A stretch of 64,000 bases of DNA from Azospirillaceae bacterium (GCA_028283825.1 JAPWJW010000002.1:310001-374000), one strand, 5' to 3'. Shown: positions 26,052 through 35,838, counted from the first letter of the stretch. Translations and numbers: made by a program. The notes: generated by a model not told the origin, from the sequence alone.

Positions 26052-26825
26052 TCAGTGCGCGGGCGCGTCCGGGATGTCGGGCATGCTGGTGGTGGGGGTG
26101 GCGCCGATGGCTTCGTCCAGCGCCGCCTGGCGGTTCTGCAGCCAGACGCTGCGCAGCTGGGCGTAAAAGTCGATGGTGCCCTTCTTCAGCTCATCCAGCG
26201 TTTCCAGCTCGCGCGCCCGATCCAGGCCATAGACGATGGCGATGGGGATGTTGGCGTCGCCGCCGTCGTTGGCGTCGAAGATGCGGCCCATCGGGTCCGC
26301 CCACATTTCCACGCCGACGCCCGCACCGTCGCGGAGGGTGGACGGTCCCAGCAGCGGCAGCACCAGATAGGGGCTTTCCCGCACGCCCCAGGCGTACAGG
26401 GTCTGGCCGACGTCGCCGGTCTGGCGCGGCAGGCCCATGTCGGTCGCCACGTCGTACAGGCCGCCCAGGCCGATGGTGCTGTTGAAGATGAAGCGCCAGA
26501 AGGTGGTGAAGGCGGCCTTGACCCGCGCCTGGGCCAGGTCGTTGCCGAAGATCATCGGCTCATTCAGGTTGCCGATGCCGTTGCGCAGGCGCACCTGGAC
26601 GTATTCCGGCGTCACCCAGCGATAGGCCCGCGCCGCCGGCCCCACCGCGTTGTCGTTCAGCCACATATTGGCGTCAAAGGTGACGCGGTTGACGTTTTCC
26701 AACGGATCCCAGGGTTCGATCACCCCCAATTCATCGCGACCGCCGTTCGGCGGCGCGGCGCAGCCGGCCACCATCAGGCCCATCAGGAGGCAGGCGGCCA
26801 ATGCCGCGCGGGACTGTCTGATCAT
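26052..26825 (-). CDS. mlaA: MlaA/VacJ-family outer-membrane lipoprotein
   Basis: 257 aa from ATG 26825; the frame is open upstream, but this start gives a clean lipoprotein signal (IRQSRAALAACLLMG, lipobox VAGC). Family motifs: DPLENVNR, FNDN-like WLNDNAVGPAARAYR, FGNDL, ARFxxNSTIGLGGLYDVA and DMGLPRQTGDVGQTL. MlaA removes misplaced phospholipids from the outer leaflet and passes them to MlaC. Lying near the MlaC-like hpnM, it probably forms the outer-membrane end of the same shuttle. Divergent from hpnI. Confidence 0.9.
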   Translation of the reverse strand: MIRQSRAALAACLLMGLMVAGCAAPPNGGRDELGVIEPWDPLENVNRVTFDANMWLNDNAVGPAARAYRWVTPEYVQVRLRNGIGNLNEPMIFGNDLAQARVKAAFTTFWRFIFNSTIGLGGLYDVATDMGLPRQTGDVGQTLYAWGVRESPYLVLPLLGPSTLRDGAGVGVEMWADPMGRIFDANDGGDANIPIAIVYGLDRARELETLDELKKGTIDFYAQLRSVWLQNRQAALDEAIGATPTTSMPDIPDAPAH

Positions 26826-27222
26826 GGGGATAATGCTTTCTGGGAGGGAAGGCCAAAGGGGATGGGGAAAATAGGGAAGGGACTGGAATGAAATGGGCGC
26901 CGCTGGCGTCGCGCCAAGTGTAACAAGGTGCATAACAACAGAATGTTCCGACCGCCACCTTCCGCCTACGACGCCATCCGCGCAATACCGGAGCACGCGG
27001 CGCAATAATGCCGGCCGGATGATACGACACAAAGGCAATAGCGCACGGGAATGGGGCCGCTATGCCATTCGTCACAGGTGCCGCCTTGGCATTTGGTGTA
27101 TCGGATTGTTGCGCTGGCGAACACCGGCCATGGCGCCGGTCGCGTGCTTGCGATAAGACGGCGGTCATGGCGGTCGAAATAGTGTCGCCAGCCTGAATTC
27201 TGCCCCAGAGCGTCGCTGACGG
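26826..27222. other. Divergent promoter region mlaA / hpnI
   Basis: 397 nt, somewhat richer in A/T than the coding sequence, separating divergent starts. Open frames here have no recognisable protein character. Promoters for both mlaA and the hpnIJKL operon must lie here, but I could not assign hexamers with confidence. Confidence 0.5.
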
Positions 27223-28413
27223 ATGTCGTTTCCCACCACCCTTGTTACGGACGTGCTGGCCTATGGCCTGGGCGCGATGGCCGGCGTGGGCACGCTGTAC
27301 AGCGTGGCCGCCGCCGACAGCGCGCGGCGCTTTTTCGCGCCCTCTGACCGGGTGACGGTGACGGAGGTGCAGCCTGTGACGGTGCTGAAGCCCCTGCACG
27401 GCGCCGAGCCCGGCCTGGCCGATCGCCTGCGGGCGCTGGCCGCCCAGGACTACGCCGGCCCCGTCCAGATCGTGTGCGGGGTGCAGTCGGCCGATGATGC
27501 CGCCATCGCCGTGGTGCGCGCCGTGATGGCGGACCTGGAAGCGGCGGGTGCGCCGGTCCGGCTCGATCTGGTGATCGACCCTACGCGGCATGGCGCCAAC
27601 GCCAAGATTTCCAACGTCATCAACATGATGACGACCGCCCGGCATGAGGTGCTGGTGCTGGCCGACAGCGACATCGCCGTGGCGCCGGACTATCTGGCGC
27701 GGGTGACGGCGGCGTTGGCCGGGCCGGGCGTGGGCCTGGTCACCTGCCTCTACCGGGGGGAGCCGTCGGATCCCCGGTCGTTCTGGCAGGATCAGGCGGC
27801 CCGGGCCGTGGATCATCATTTCCTGCCCAACGTGCTGGTGGGCCTGCGCCTTGGCATGGCCAAGCCCTGCTTCGGGTCCACCATCGCGCTGACGGCCGAC
27901 ACGCTGGACCGCATCGGCGGCTTCCCGGCATTCCGCGACATATTGGCCGACGACCATGCCATCGGCATGGCGGTGCGCGGCCTGGGGTTGAGCGTGGCGG
28001 TGCCGCCCTTCGTGGTGGGGCACCTGGCTTCCGAGTCACGTCTGGGCGCGGTGCTGCGGCATGAGTTGCGCTGGGCGCGCACCATCCGTGGCCTGGATCC
28101 GGGCGGCTATGCCGGGTCCGTCGTCACCCATCCCGTGCCCTTGGCCCTGCTTGGGGCAATTTTCGCGGGCTGGCATGCGTGGTCCATCCTGCTGCTTGGG
28201 CTTGCGGTGGCGGCCCGGGTCGTGCTTCAGGTGACGATTGATGCACGGATCACACGGTCCCGGCCGCAATGGCCTGGATTGATCAGAGACGTCTTGTCAT
28301 TTGTGGTGTTCGTTGCCAGCTTTGGCATTCGAAACGTGAGTTGGCGCGGACAGCGCTTTTCGGTCAAATCCGACGGCACGATGGTGCCGGTCGGCGAAAA
28401 TGGTGGGTCATGA
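27223..28413 (+). CDS. hpnI: Hopanoid glycosyltransferase HpnI
   Basis: 396 aa. An N-terminal membrane segment, a family-2/21-like glycosyltransferase domain (VTVLKPLHG, CGVQSADD, LVLADSDIAV, ILADDHAIG, and a QxxRW-like HELRWARTIR), then two C-terminal membrane helices. In Burkholderia, HpnI adds N-acetylglucosamine to bacteriohopanetetrol, the first step towards glucosaminyl and cyclitol-ether hopanoids. The stop overlaps the hpnJ start (ATGATG). Confidence 0.92.
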   Translation: MSFPTTLVTDVLAYGLGAMAGVGTLYSVAAADSARRFFAPSDRVTVTEVQPVTVLKPLHGAEPGLADRLRALAAQDYAGPVQIVCGVQSADDAAIAVVRAVMADLEAAGAPVRLDLVIDPTRHGANAKISNVINMMTTARHEVLVLADSDIAVAPDYLARVTAALAGPGVGLVTCLYRGEPSDPRSFWQDQAARAVDHHFLPNVLVGLRLGMAKPCFGSTIALTADTLDRIGGFPAFRDILADDHAIGMAVRGLGLSVAVPPFVVGHLASESRLGAVLRHELRWARTIRGLDPGGYAGSVVTHPVPLALLGAIFAGWHAWSILLLGLAVAARVVLQVTIDARITRSRPQWPGLIRDVLSFVVFVASFGIRNVSWRGQRFSVKSDGTMVPVGENGGS

Positions 28414-29837
28414 TGCGGACGCTTTTTCTCCAGGCGCCTTCCTTCGACGGTTTTGACGGCGGCGCCGGCTCGCGCTACCAGGCGCGCCGCGAAATCAAGT
28501 CTTTCTGGTACCCGACTTGGCTCGCCCAGCCGGCGGCCCTGATCGAGAACAGCAAGCTGATCGACGCCCCGCCGCACAAGACCAAGCTGTCCGACATCAC
28601 CGCCCAGATCAAAGACTTCGACATGGTGGTGCTGCACACCTCCACCCCGTCGTTCAAGTCCGACGTGGCGACGATCGAGGCGCTGAAGGCCGTCAACCCC
28701 AACCTGAAGGCCGGCCTGATCGGCGCCAAGGTGGCGGTCGAGGCCGACAAGAGCATGATCCAGGCCCCCGTCGTCGATTTCGTCGCCCGCAATGAATTCG
28801 ACTTCACCATCAAGGACGTGGCCGACGGCAAGAAGTGGTCGGACATCAAGGGCCTGTCCTTCCGCAATTCCGAGGGCGTGGTCATCCATAACGAGGATCG
28901 CGAGATCCTGGAGAACATGGACAGCCTGCCGTGGGTCAGCCCGGTCTATAAGCGCGACCTGGAAATCGAGAAGTACTTCATCGGTTACCTGAAGGCACCG
29001 TACCTCAGCATCTACACCGGCCGTGGCTGCAAGTCGCGCTGCACCTTCTGCCTGTGGCCCCAGACTGTGGGCGGCCATCGCTACCGCACCCGCAGCGTCG
29101 GCCATGTGGTGGAGGAGATCGCCTGGGCGCAGAAGAACTTCCCGCAGGTGAAGGAATTCTTCTTCGACGACGACACCTTCACCGACAACCTGCCGCGCGC
29201 CGAGGCCATCGCCAAGGAACTGGGCAAGCTGGGCATCACCTGGTCGTGCAATGCCAAGGCCAACGTGCCGCGTGAGACCCTGAAGGTGCTGCGCGACAAC
29301 GGCCTGCGCCTGCTGCTGGTCGGTTACGAGTCCGGCAACCAGCAGATCCTGCATAACATCAAGAAGGGCCTGCGGGTCGAGGTGGCTGAGAAGTTCACCA
29401 AGGATTGCCATGAGCTGGGCATCCAGATCCACGGCACCTTCATCCTGGGCCTGCCGGGTGAGACGCAGGAAACCATCCAGGACACCATCAAGTGGGCGGC
29501 CAAGATCAACCCGCACACCATCCAGGTGTCGCTGGCGGCCCCCTACCCCGGCACCTTCCTGTACCAGCAGGCGATCGAGAACGGCTGGCTGGACGATTCC
29601 AACGCCGAGCTGGTGGACGAGCACGGCGTGCAGATCGCCCCGCTGCATTACGACCATCTGAGCCACACGGAAATCTTCAACTCGGTCGAGACCTTCTACA
29701 AGAAGTTCTATTTCCGCAGCGGCAAGATCGCCTCCATCGTCGGTGAGATGGTGCGTGACCGGGACATGATGAAGCGCCGTCTGCGTGAGGGCGTGGAGTT
29801 CTGGCAGTTCCTGCGCGAACGCCGCACCGCCGCCTAA
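28410..29837 (+). CDS. hpnJ: Hopanoid radical SAM protein HpnJ
   Basis: 475 aa from ATG 28410. An N-terminal B12-binding-like domain, then radical SAM motif GCKSRCTFCLWP (CxxxCxxC) near residue 212, followed by the (beta-alpha) barrel with FFFDDDTFTDN and GYESGNQQIL. HpnJ converts glucosaminyl-bacteriohopanetetrol to the cyclitol ether by ring contraction. Codons here are better adapted and less extreme in G+C than the surroundings, hinting at strong expression. It overlaps hpnI by 4 nt and precedes hpnK by 19 nt. Confidence 0.94.
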   Translation: MMRTLFLQAPSFDGFDGGAGSRYQARREIKSFWYPTWLAQPAALIENSKLIDAPPHKTKLSDITAQIKDFDMVVLHTSTPSFKSDVATIEALKAVNPNLKAGLIGAKVAVEADKSMIQAPVVDFVARNEFDFTIKDVADGKKWSDIKGLSFRNSEGVVIHNEDREILENMDSLPWVSPVYKRDLEIEKYFIGYLKAPYLSIYTGRGCKSRCTFCLWPQTVGGHRYRTRSVGHVVEEIAWAQKNFPQVKEFFFDDDTFTDNLPRAEAIAKELGKLGITWSCNAKANVPRETLKVLRDNGLRLLLVGYESGNQQILHNIKKGLRVEVAEKFTKDCHELGIQIHGTFILGLPGETQETIQDTIKWAAKINPHTIQVSLAAPYPGTFLYQQAIENGWLDDSNAELVDEHGVQIAPLHYDHLSHTEIFNSVETFYKKFYFRSGKIASIVGEMVRDRDMMKRRLREGVEFWQFLRERRTAA

Positions 29838-29856
29838 GGCGAACCGGCCCCCTAAA

Positions 29857-30754
29857 ATGGCTGTCCTACAGACAGGCGCCGCATCGTCCGCCCCCCCCGG
29901 GGCGGACGGGCGGCGCCTGATCGTCACCGCGGATGATTTCGGCCTGTCGGCCGCCGTCAACGCCGCCGTGGTCGAAGCCCACACCCAAGGTATCCTGACC
30001 GCCGCCAGCCTGATGGTGGCGGGTGAGGCCGCGCATGCCGCCGCCGCCCTGGCGCACGGCCTGCCCAGCCTGGCGGTGGGCCTGCATGTGGTGCTGGTGG
30101 ATGGCAAACCCTTCCTGCCGCCCGATCAGATTCCGGACCTGGTGGGTCCCGACGGCTGGTTCCGCAACGACTTGGCCAAGGTCGGGGCGTCCATCTTCTT
30201 CCGGCCCCGGGTCGCGGCCCAGGTGGCGGTCGAGGTCGAGGCGCAGTTCCAGGCCTTCCGCGCCACCGGGCTGAAGCTGGACCACGTCAACGCCCACAAG
30301 CATTACCATCTGCACCCCACCGTGGGCCGCATCCTGCTGGCGGCCGCGCGCCGCCACGGCGCCACCGCCATGCGGGTGCCGGTGGAACCGGCGTCGGTCA
30401 TCCGCGCCGTCGATCCGGACGCGGACCTGGGCTTGCACCATGTCACCGGCCCCTGGGCCAAGCTGTTGCGCGCCAAGGTGCGCCGCGCCGGCCTGGCCGC
30501 ACCCGACCAGGTGCTGGGCCTGGCCTGGACCGGGGACCGTCACGGCCGACCGCCTGCGCGGCGCCCTGGCCCATCTGCCCCCGGGCGTGACCGAAATCTA
30601 CATGCATCCGTCGGTCAGCGACGACGTGCCCGGTGGCGCCCCCGGCTACCGCTATCGCGACGAACTGGCGGCCCTGCTGGATCCGGAGGTGCAGCAATTG
30701 GCGGCCCCGTTCCCGCGCGGCGGCTTCCGCGACCTGCCGCTGACCCTGGAATAG
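29857..30754 (+). pseudogene. hpnK: Hopanoid deacetylase HpnK with a +1 frameshift
   Basis: YdjC/ChbG-like polysaccharide deacetylase, about 298 aa if the frame is restored. Metal-site motifs are intact: TADDFGLS, GLHVVLVDG, and HVNAHKHYHLHP. The frame breaks at GGGG 30532-30535; removing one G joins VLGLAWTG to TVTADRLRGALAHLPPGVTE and runs to the stop at 30754 with the conserved IYMHPSVSDD. As written, the first frame instead reads through into hpnL. HpnK deacetylates the N-acetylglucosaminyl hopanoid made by HpnI. All catalytic parts are present, so sequence error or a recent mutation is likely. Confidence 0.88.
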
Positions 30755-30765
30755 GACGGACCCGG

Positions 30766-31725
30766 ATGGAAAAGGCCGCGCGCCTGTTCGCCCTTCTGGG
30801 CCTGATCCTGGCCGTCGTCCTGGTGGCGCGTGAGGATACCGGCACGCTGTGGGCCCTGCTGAAGACCGGCGGCGTCGGCCTGGTGATCGCCGGCCTGTTC
30901 CACGCCGTGCCCATGGTGGCCAACGCGCGCGCCTGGCAGGTCCTGCTGCCGGGTGCCAAGCGGCCCAGCCTGGGCGCCATGGCGCGCAATGTCTGGATCC
31001 GCGAATCGGTCAACGGCCTGCTGCCGGTGGCCCGCATCGGGGGGGAGATCGTCTCCTTCCGCATTTTGCGCCTGGATGGGGTGCGGGTGGCACCCGCCGC
31101 CGCCAGCCTGGTGGTGGACATGGCCATCTCCATCCTCAGCCAGCTGGGTTTTTCCCTGCTGGCGGTGGGCCTGCTGGTGGCGCTGAAGGGCCCGGTGGGC
31201 ATCGCGGGCCAGGTCACCCTGGGCCTGCTGGCCATGGTGCCGCTGGTCGCCCTGTTCATCCTGGTGCAGCGCGCCGGCCTGTTCGCCAAGGTCACCGGCG
31301 TGCTGGACAAGGCGGCGTCCGGCCGCCTGGCCGGCATCATGGCGCACAGTGCCCGCATCGATCGCGCCTCCAAGGCCATGTACCGCCGCACCGGCGCCAT
31401 CACCGGCTGTTTCCTGTGGCAGCTGCTGGGCTGGTCCCTGGGTGCCGGCGAGGTCTGGCTGGCGCTGTGGGCGCTGGGCCACCCCCTGGGCATCGTCGAG
31501 GCGCTGGTGATCGAGGGCCTGATCCAGGCCGTCAGCAGTGCCGCCTTCATCGTGCCGGGTGCCTTGGGCGTGCAGGAAGGCGCCTTCCTGTTGCTGGGCG
31601 CGGCCTTGGGCCTGGACGCGCCCACGGCCCTGGCATTGGCCGCCGCCCGCCGCCTGCGTGACCTGGTGGTGTTCCTGCCGGGCCTGGTCGCCTGGACCGC
31701 CCTGGGAAAGGCCAAGGCGGCATGA
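30766..31725 (+). CDS. hpnL: Hopanoid-associated membrane protein HpnL
   Basis: 319 aa with about 8 membrane helices. It belongs to the flippase-like lysylphosphatidylglycerol synthase TM family: MVANARAWQVLLPG, IRESVNGLLPVARIGGEIVSF, and SSAAFIVPGALGVQEGAFLLLG. HpnL is conserved in hopanoid loci; its function is unproven, with lipid translocation a guess. It starts 11 nt after the true hpnK stop. The same frame is open into the disrupted hpnK, which is an artefact of that frameshift. Confidence 0.9.
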   Translation: MEKAARLFALLGLILAVVLVAREDTGTLWALLKTGGVGLVIAGLFHAVPMVANARAWQVLLPGAKRPSLGAMARNVWIRESVNGLLPVARIGGEIVSFRILRLDGVRVAPAAASLVVDMAISILSQLGFSLLAVGLLVALKGPVGIAGQVTLGLLAMVPLVALFILVQRAGLFAKVTGVLDKAASGRLAGIMAHSARIDRASKAMYRRTGAITGCFLWQLLGWSLGAGEVWLALWALGHPLGIVEALVIEGLIQAVSSAAFIVPGALGVQEGAFLLLGAALGLDAPTALALAAARRLRDLVVFLPGLVAWTALGKAKAA

Positions 31726-31816
31726 TCATGATCAACGCCATCCGCGCGGGTTCGCGCGATCTTCCGGCGCCGTTGCGCGCTGCCAACGGCTAACGCAACC
31801 GGAGCCTCGCATTCCC

Positions 31817-33415
31817 ATGGCGCATCTTGATGCGGTCCAATCCCCGCTGGTCCAAAGCCCGATCGCGGCCCATGCCGCCGGCCCCGCCGCCCGGCTGGGG
31901 TCCCTGGCGCTGCTGGCCGTGCTGGCGGTGGGCCTGGGGTATGTCGCGGTCAACGTGGCGGGGGATTTGCGCGGCCTGGGCACCGGCTCGGCGCTGCCCT
32001 TCCTGCTGCTGGGCGTGGCGCTGCTGATCGCGCTGGGGTTTGAATTCGTCAACGGCTTCCACGACACCGCCAACGCCGTGGCGACCGTCATCTACACCCA
32101 TTCCCTGCCGGCGCATGCGGCGGTGGTGCTGTCGGGCCTGTGCAACTTCGCCGGCGTGCTGGTGTCCACCGGTGCCGTCGCCTACGGCATCGTCTCGCTG
32201 TTGCCGGTGGAACTGATCCTGCGGGTGGGCAGCAATGTCGGCTTCGCCATGGTGTTCGCCCTGCTGATCTCCGCCGTGCTGTGGAATTTGGGCACCTGGG
32301 CCCTGGGCCTGCCGTCCTCCAGTTCCCACACCCTGATCGGGTCCATCATCGGCGTCGGCCTGATGAACCAGCTGATGGCCGCCCCGGGGGCCGCCGCCAG
32401 CGGCGTGGACTGGGGCCAGGCCGGCAAGATCATCCAGACGCTGCTGATCTCCCCCGTCGTCGGGTTCGTCTGCGCGGCCCTGCTGCTGGTCCTGATGCGC
32501 GCGACCATCAAGGACAAGGCGCTGTTCCAGGCGCCCAAGGGCAAGACGCCGCCGCCCTCCTGGATCCGCGGCCTGCTGGTGCTGACCTGTTCCGGCGTCA
32601 GTTTTGCCCATGGGTCCAACGACGGGCAGAAGGGCATGGGCCTGATCATGCTGATCCTGATCGGCACCATGCCCACGGCCTACGGCCTCAACCGCGCCAT
32701 CACCGCCGCCGACACGCCGGCCTACATCGCCACCTTCGACCGCGCCGGCGATGTGCTGAGCCACCATGTGGAACACACGCCCGCCGACCCGCGCGTGGCG
32801 GTGGAGGATTATGTCCGCACCGGCACCCTGACCAGCACGACCCTGGGCGGCTTGCGCGAACTGACGGCCAGCATCGCCGACCAGCTGCGCTTCTCCGGCG
32901 CCCTGTCCGGCGTGGCCCCGGGCCAGATGCGCAACGACATGTATCTGTCGGCGGAGGCGTTGCGTCGCCTGCAGAAACAGGGCGGCCCCATCCTGAATGA
33001 GGATGAGCGCGGGGCGCTGAGGGATCTGCTGGGCCGCTACGACCATGCCACCCGCTTCATCCCCACCTGGGTGAAGGTCGGTGTCGCCATCGCCCTGGGC
33101 CTGGGCACCATGGTGGGCTGGCGCCGCACCGTGGTGACGGTGGGCGAGAAGATCGGCAAGCAGCACCTGACCTACGGCCAGGGCGCGTCGGCCCAGCTGG
33201 TCGCCATGGCCACCATCGGTGCGGCCGACGCCTTCGGCCTGCCGGTCAGCACCACCCACGTGCTGTCGTCCGGCGTGGCCGGCACCATGGCGGCCAACGG
33301 CTCGGGCCTGCAATGGGCCACGGTGCGCAACATGGCCATGGCCTGGGTGCTGACCCTGCCGGCCTCCATCGCCCTGGCCGGCAGCCTGTTCTGGCTGTTC
33401 CGCCACCTGTTCTGA
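31817..33415 (+). CDS. PiT-family inorganic phosphate transporter, copy 1
   Basis: 532 aa. Two PD001131-like signatures of the PiT family, GFEFVNGFHDTANAVATVIYT near residue 76 and GVSFAHGSNDGQKGMGLI near residue 264, a large cytoplasmic loop (about 290-420) and C-terminal helices with SAQLVAMATIGAADAFGLPV. PiT proteins bring in metal-phosphate with protons. The frame is open upstream into hpnL, but ATG 31817 gives homology from the first residues with copy 2. It lies 1.5 kb from a very similar second copy. Confidence 0.93.
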   Translation: MAHLDAVQSPLVQSPIAAHAAGPAARLGSLALLAVLAVGLGYVAVNVAGDLRGLGTGSALPFLLLGVALLIALGFEFVNGFHDTANAVATVIYTHSLPAHAAVVLSGLCNFAGVLVSTGAVAYGIVSLLPVELILRVGSNVGFAMVFALLISAVLWNLGTWALGLPSSSSHTLIGSIIGVGLMNQLMAAPGAAASGVDWGQAGKIIQTLLISPVVGFVCAALLLVLMRATIKDKALFQAPKGKTPPPSWIRGLLVLTCSGVSFAHGSNDGQKGMGLIMLILIGTMPTAYGLNRAITAADTPAYIATFDRAGDVLSHHVEHTPADPRVAVEDYVRTGTLTSTTLGGLRELTASIADQLRFSGALSGVAPGQMRNDMYLSAEALRRLQKQGGPILNEDERGALRDLLGRYDHATRFIPTWVKVGVAIALGLGTMVGWRRTVVTVGEKIGKQHLTYGQGASAQLVAMATIGAADAFGLPVSTTHVLSSGVAGTMAANGSGLQWATVRNMAMAWVLTLPASIALAGSLFWLFRHLF

Positions 33416-33503
33416 CACCCCTCATGGCTGCAATCCCCAGGGGCGCGTTGCCCTGGGGACAGCGCTGTCCCATGCTAGGGCCTCACGCAGGAGCCGACAC
33501 CTC

Positions 33504-34148
33504 ATGATCAAGGCCATCATCTTCGACCTGGATAACTGCCTCAGCGCCGCCGACGCCATCGGGCCCGGCCTGATGGACCCCGTGTTCCAGGCCATCCGCG
33601 CCACCAACGCCGGCACCTTGGACGGGGCGGCCTTGCTGGCCGCCTTTGCCGACATCTGGCGCCTGCCGCTGAACGTGGTGGCGGCGGTGCATGGCTTCAC
33701 CCCGGCCATGCGCGACGCCGCCTGGGCCGCCACCGGCGACGTGGTGGTGACGGGGCCCATGGCGGCCTACGACGATATCGGCCTGCTGCCCGCCTTCGAC
33801 CTGCCGCTGTTCCTGGTCACCACCGGTTTCCGGCGCTTGCAGGACAGCAAGATCGCCGCCATGGGCATCGCCCCCCATTTCCGCGAAATCCATGTCGATG
33901 CCATCGACCAGCCGGGCCATCGGGGCAAGGAGGCGATCTTCCGTGACCTGATGACCCGCCACGGGCTGGACCCCGCCGCCGTGCTGGTGGTGGGCGACAA
34001 TCCCGAGGCGGAACTGGCCGCCGGCCGCTGCCTGGGCGCGCCCACCGTCCAGACCCTGCGCGACGGCGTGGTGTGGGACGGCCGAACGGATCACCACGTC
34101 CGGGGTCTGGCCGACCTGCGGCGGCTGGTCGCGGTTTTCAATGGTTAA
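33504..34148 (+). CDS. HAD-superfamily hydrolase
   Basis: 214 aa. Motif I FDLDNCLS at residues 7-14 (nucleophile Asp8), motif II LFLVTTG, motif III Lys in HRGKEAI, motif IV VLVVGDNPEAE. A helical cap lies between residues 20 and 85. Such enzymes act on small phosphate esters; substrate unknown. The AGGAG upstream of ATG 33504 supports the start. It sits between two phosphate carriers, which hints at a phosphate-salvage role (inference). Confidence 0.88.
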   Translation: MIKAIIFDLDNCLSAADAIGPGLMDPVFQAIRATNAGTLDGAALLAAFADIWRLPLNVVAAVHGFTPAMRDAAWAATGDVVVTGPMAAYDDIGLLPAFDLPLFLVTTGFRRLQDSKIAAMGIAPHFREIHVDAIDQPGHRGKEAIFRDLMTRHGLDPAAVLVVGDNPEAELAAGRCLGAPTVQTLRDGVVWDGRTDHHVRGLADLRRLVAVFNG

Positions 34149-34251
34149 GGGCACACGTCCATTTATTAACCATACAATGCCCTCTGCGACATAAAGTTGT
34201 CATGAGTCTTGCCGTACGGTTCCGGACCTCATTTGGAAAAGGACTGGCACC

Positions 34252-35838
34252 ATGGCCCATGCGGAAGCCGTGCATTCACCCGTCGCAACCTCCGGCGGAC
34301 CGGCCGCGCGTTATGGGACGTTGGCGTTCCTGGTCCTGATGGCCGTCGGCCTGGGCTATATGGCGGTCAACCTGATCGGTGACCTCAGCGGGGTCGACAC
34401 CCGATCCGCCCTGCCGTTCGTCCTGCTGGGCGTGGCGCTGCTGATCGCGCTGGGCTTTGAATTCGTCAACGGCTTCCACGACACGGCCAACGCCGTGGCG
34501 ACGGTGATCTACACCCACTCCCTGCCGGCCAACGTGGCGGTGATGTGGTCGGGCCTGTGCAACTTCGCCGGCGTGCTGTTCTCCACCGGCGCGGTGGCCT
34601 TCGGCATCGTCTCGCTGCTGCCGGTCGAACTGATCCTGCAGGTCGGCAGCGACGCCGGCTTCGCCATGGTGTTCGCCCTGCTGATCGCCGCCATCCTGTG
34701 GAACCTGGGCACCTGGTACCTGGGCCTGCCGTCCTCCAGTTCCCACACCCTGATCGGTTCCATCATCGGCGTCGGCCTGATGAACCAGATGATGGCGACC
34801 AGCGGCACCGCCACCAGCGGCGTTGACTGGGGCCAGGCGACCAAGATCATCCAGACCCTGCTGATCTCCCCCGTCATCGGCTTCGTCTGCTCCGCCGCCC
34901 TGCTGGTCCTGATGCGCACGGTGATCAAGGACAAGGCCCTGTTCAAGGCGCCGGAGGGCAACAAGGCGCCGCCTTCCTGGATCCGCGGCCTGCTGGTGCT
35001 CACCTGCTCCGGCGTCAGCTTCGCCCACGGCTCCAACGACGGGCAGAAGGGCATGGGCCTGATCATGCTGATCCTGATCGGCACGGTGCCCACCGCCTAC
35101 GCCCTCAACCGTGCCGTCACCATCCACGACACCCCCGCCTACATCGCCACCTTCGACCATGCCGGCGACGTGCTGAGCCACTACGTCAAGGAGACGCCGG
35201 CCGACCCCCGCGCGGCGGTGGAGGATTTCGTCCGCACCCGCACCATGACCGACAGCACCATGGGCGGCGTCCATGACCTGACGGCCAGCATCGCCGACCA
35301 GATCCGCGCCTATGGCTCCCTGGACCAGGTGCCGCAGGAAAACGTGCGCAACGTCCGCAACGACATGTACCTGTCGGCCGAGGCCCTGCGCCAAATCCAG
35401 AAGAAGGGCGACCTGATCCAGGCCGCCGACCAGCCGGTGCTGAAGGAACTGCTGGGCCGCTACGACAACGCCACCCGCTTCATCCCCACCTGGGTGAAGG
35501 TCGGCGTCGCCATCGCCCTGGGCCTGGGCACCATGGTGGGCTGGAAGCGCATCGTGGTGACGGTGGGTGAGAAGATCGGCAAGGACCACCTGACCTACGG
35601 CCAGGGCGCCTCGGCCGAACTGGTGGCCATGGCCACCATCGGTGCGGCCGACGCCTTCGGCCTGCCGGTCAGCACCACCCACGTGCTGTCATCGGGCGTG
35701 GCCGGCACCATGGCGGCCAACGGCTCCGGCCTGCAATGGGCCACCGTGCGCAACATGGCCATGGCCTGGGTGCTGACCCTGCCGGTGTCCATCGTCCTGG
35801 CCGGCAGCCTGTTCTGGTTGTTCCGCCACGTGTTCTGA
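34252..35838 (+). CDS. PiT-family inorganic phosphate transporter, copy 2
   Basis: 528 aa, collinear with copy 1 over its whole length, with only scattered substitutions and a small insertion (ENVRNVRND). Same signatures: GFEFVNGFHDTANAVAT and SFAHGSNDGQKGMG. The ATG has AAAGGA upstream. The gap before it contains TTGTCATGAGTCTTGCCGT (34197-34215), a poor match to a Pho box. A terminator follows at 35872, and the group II intron is inserted just beyond it. Confidence 0.93.
   Translation: MAHAEAVHSPVATSGGPAARYGTLAFLVLMAVGLGYMAVNLIGDLSGVDTRSALPFVLLGVALLIALGFEFVNGFHDTANAVATVIYTHSLPANVAVMWSGLCNFAGVLFSTGAVAFGIVSLLPVELILQVGSDAGFAMVFALLIAAILWNLGTWYLGLPSSSSHTLIGSIIGVGLMNQMMATSGTATSGVDWGQATKIIQTLLISPVIGFVCSAALLVLMRTVIKDKALFKAPEGNKAPPSWIRGLLVLTCSGVSFAHGSNDGQKGMGLIMLILIGTVPTAYALNRAVTIHDTPAYIATFDHAGDVLSHYVKETPADPRAAVEDFVRTRTMTDSTMGGVHDLTASIADQIRAYGSLDQVPQENVRNVRNDMYLSAEALRQIQKKGDLIQAADQPVLKELLGRYDNATRFIPTWVKVGVAIALGLGTMVGWKRIVVTVGEKIGKDHLTYGQGASAELVAMATIGAADAFGLPVSTTHVLSSGVAGTMAANGSGLQWATVRNMAMAWVLTLPVSIVLAGSLFWLFRHVF

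Noticed and set aside
29785-31725. A single 646-aa hpnK-hpnL fusion protein
   Set aside because: The middle section is out-of-frame hpnK; the correct hpnK end is in another frame with its own stop 11 nt before a proper hpnL start.
34197-34215. Pho box upstream of PiT copy 2
   Set aside because: Only one half-site resembles the consensus; not strong enough to list as a feature.
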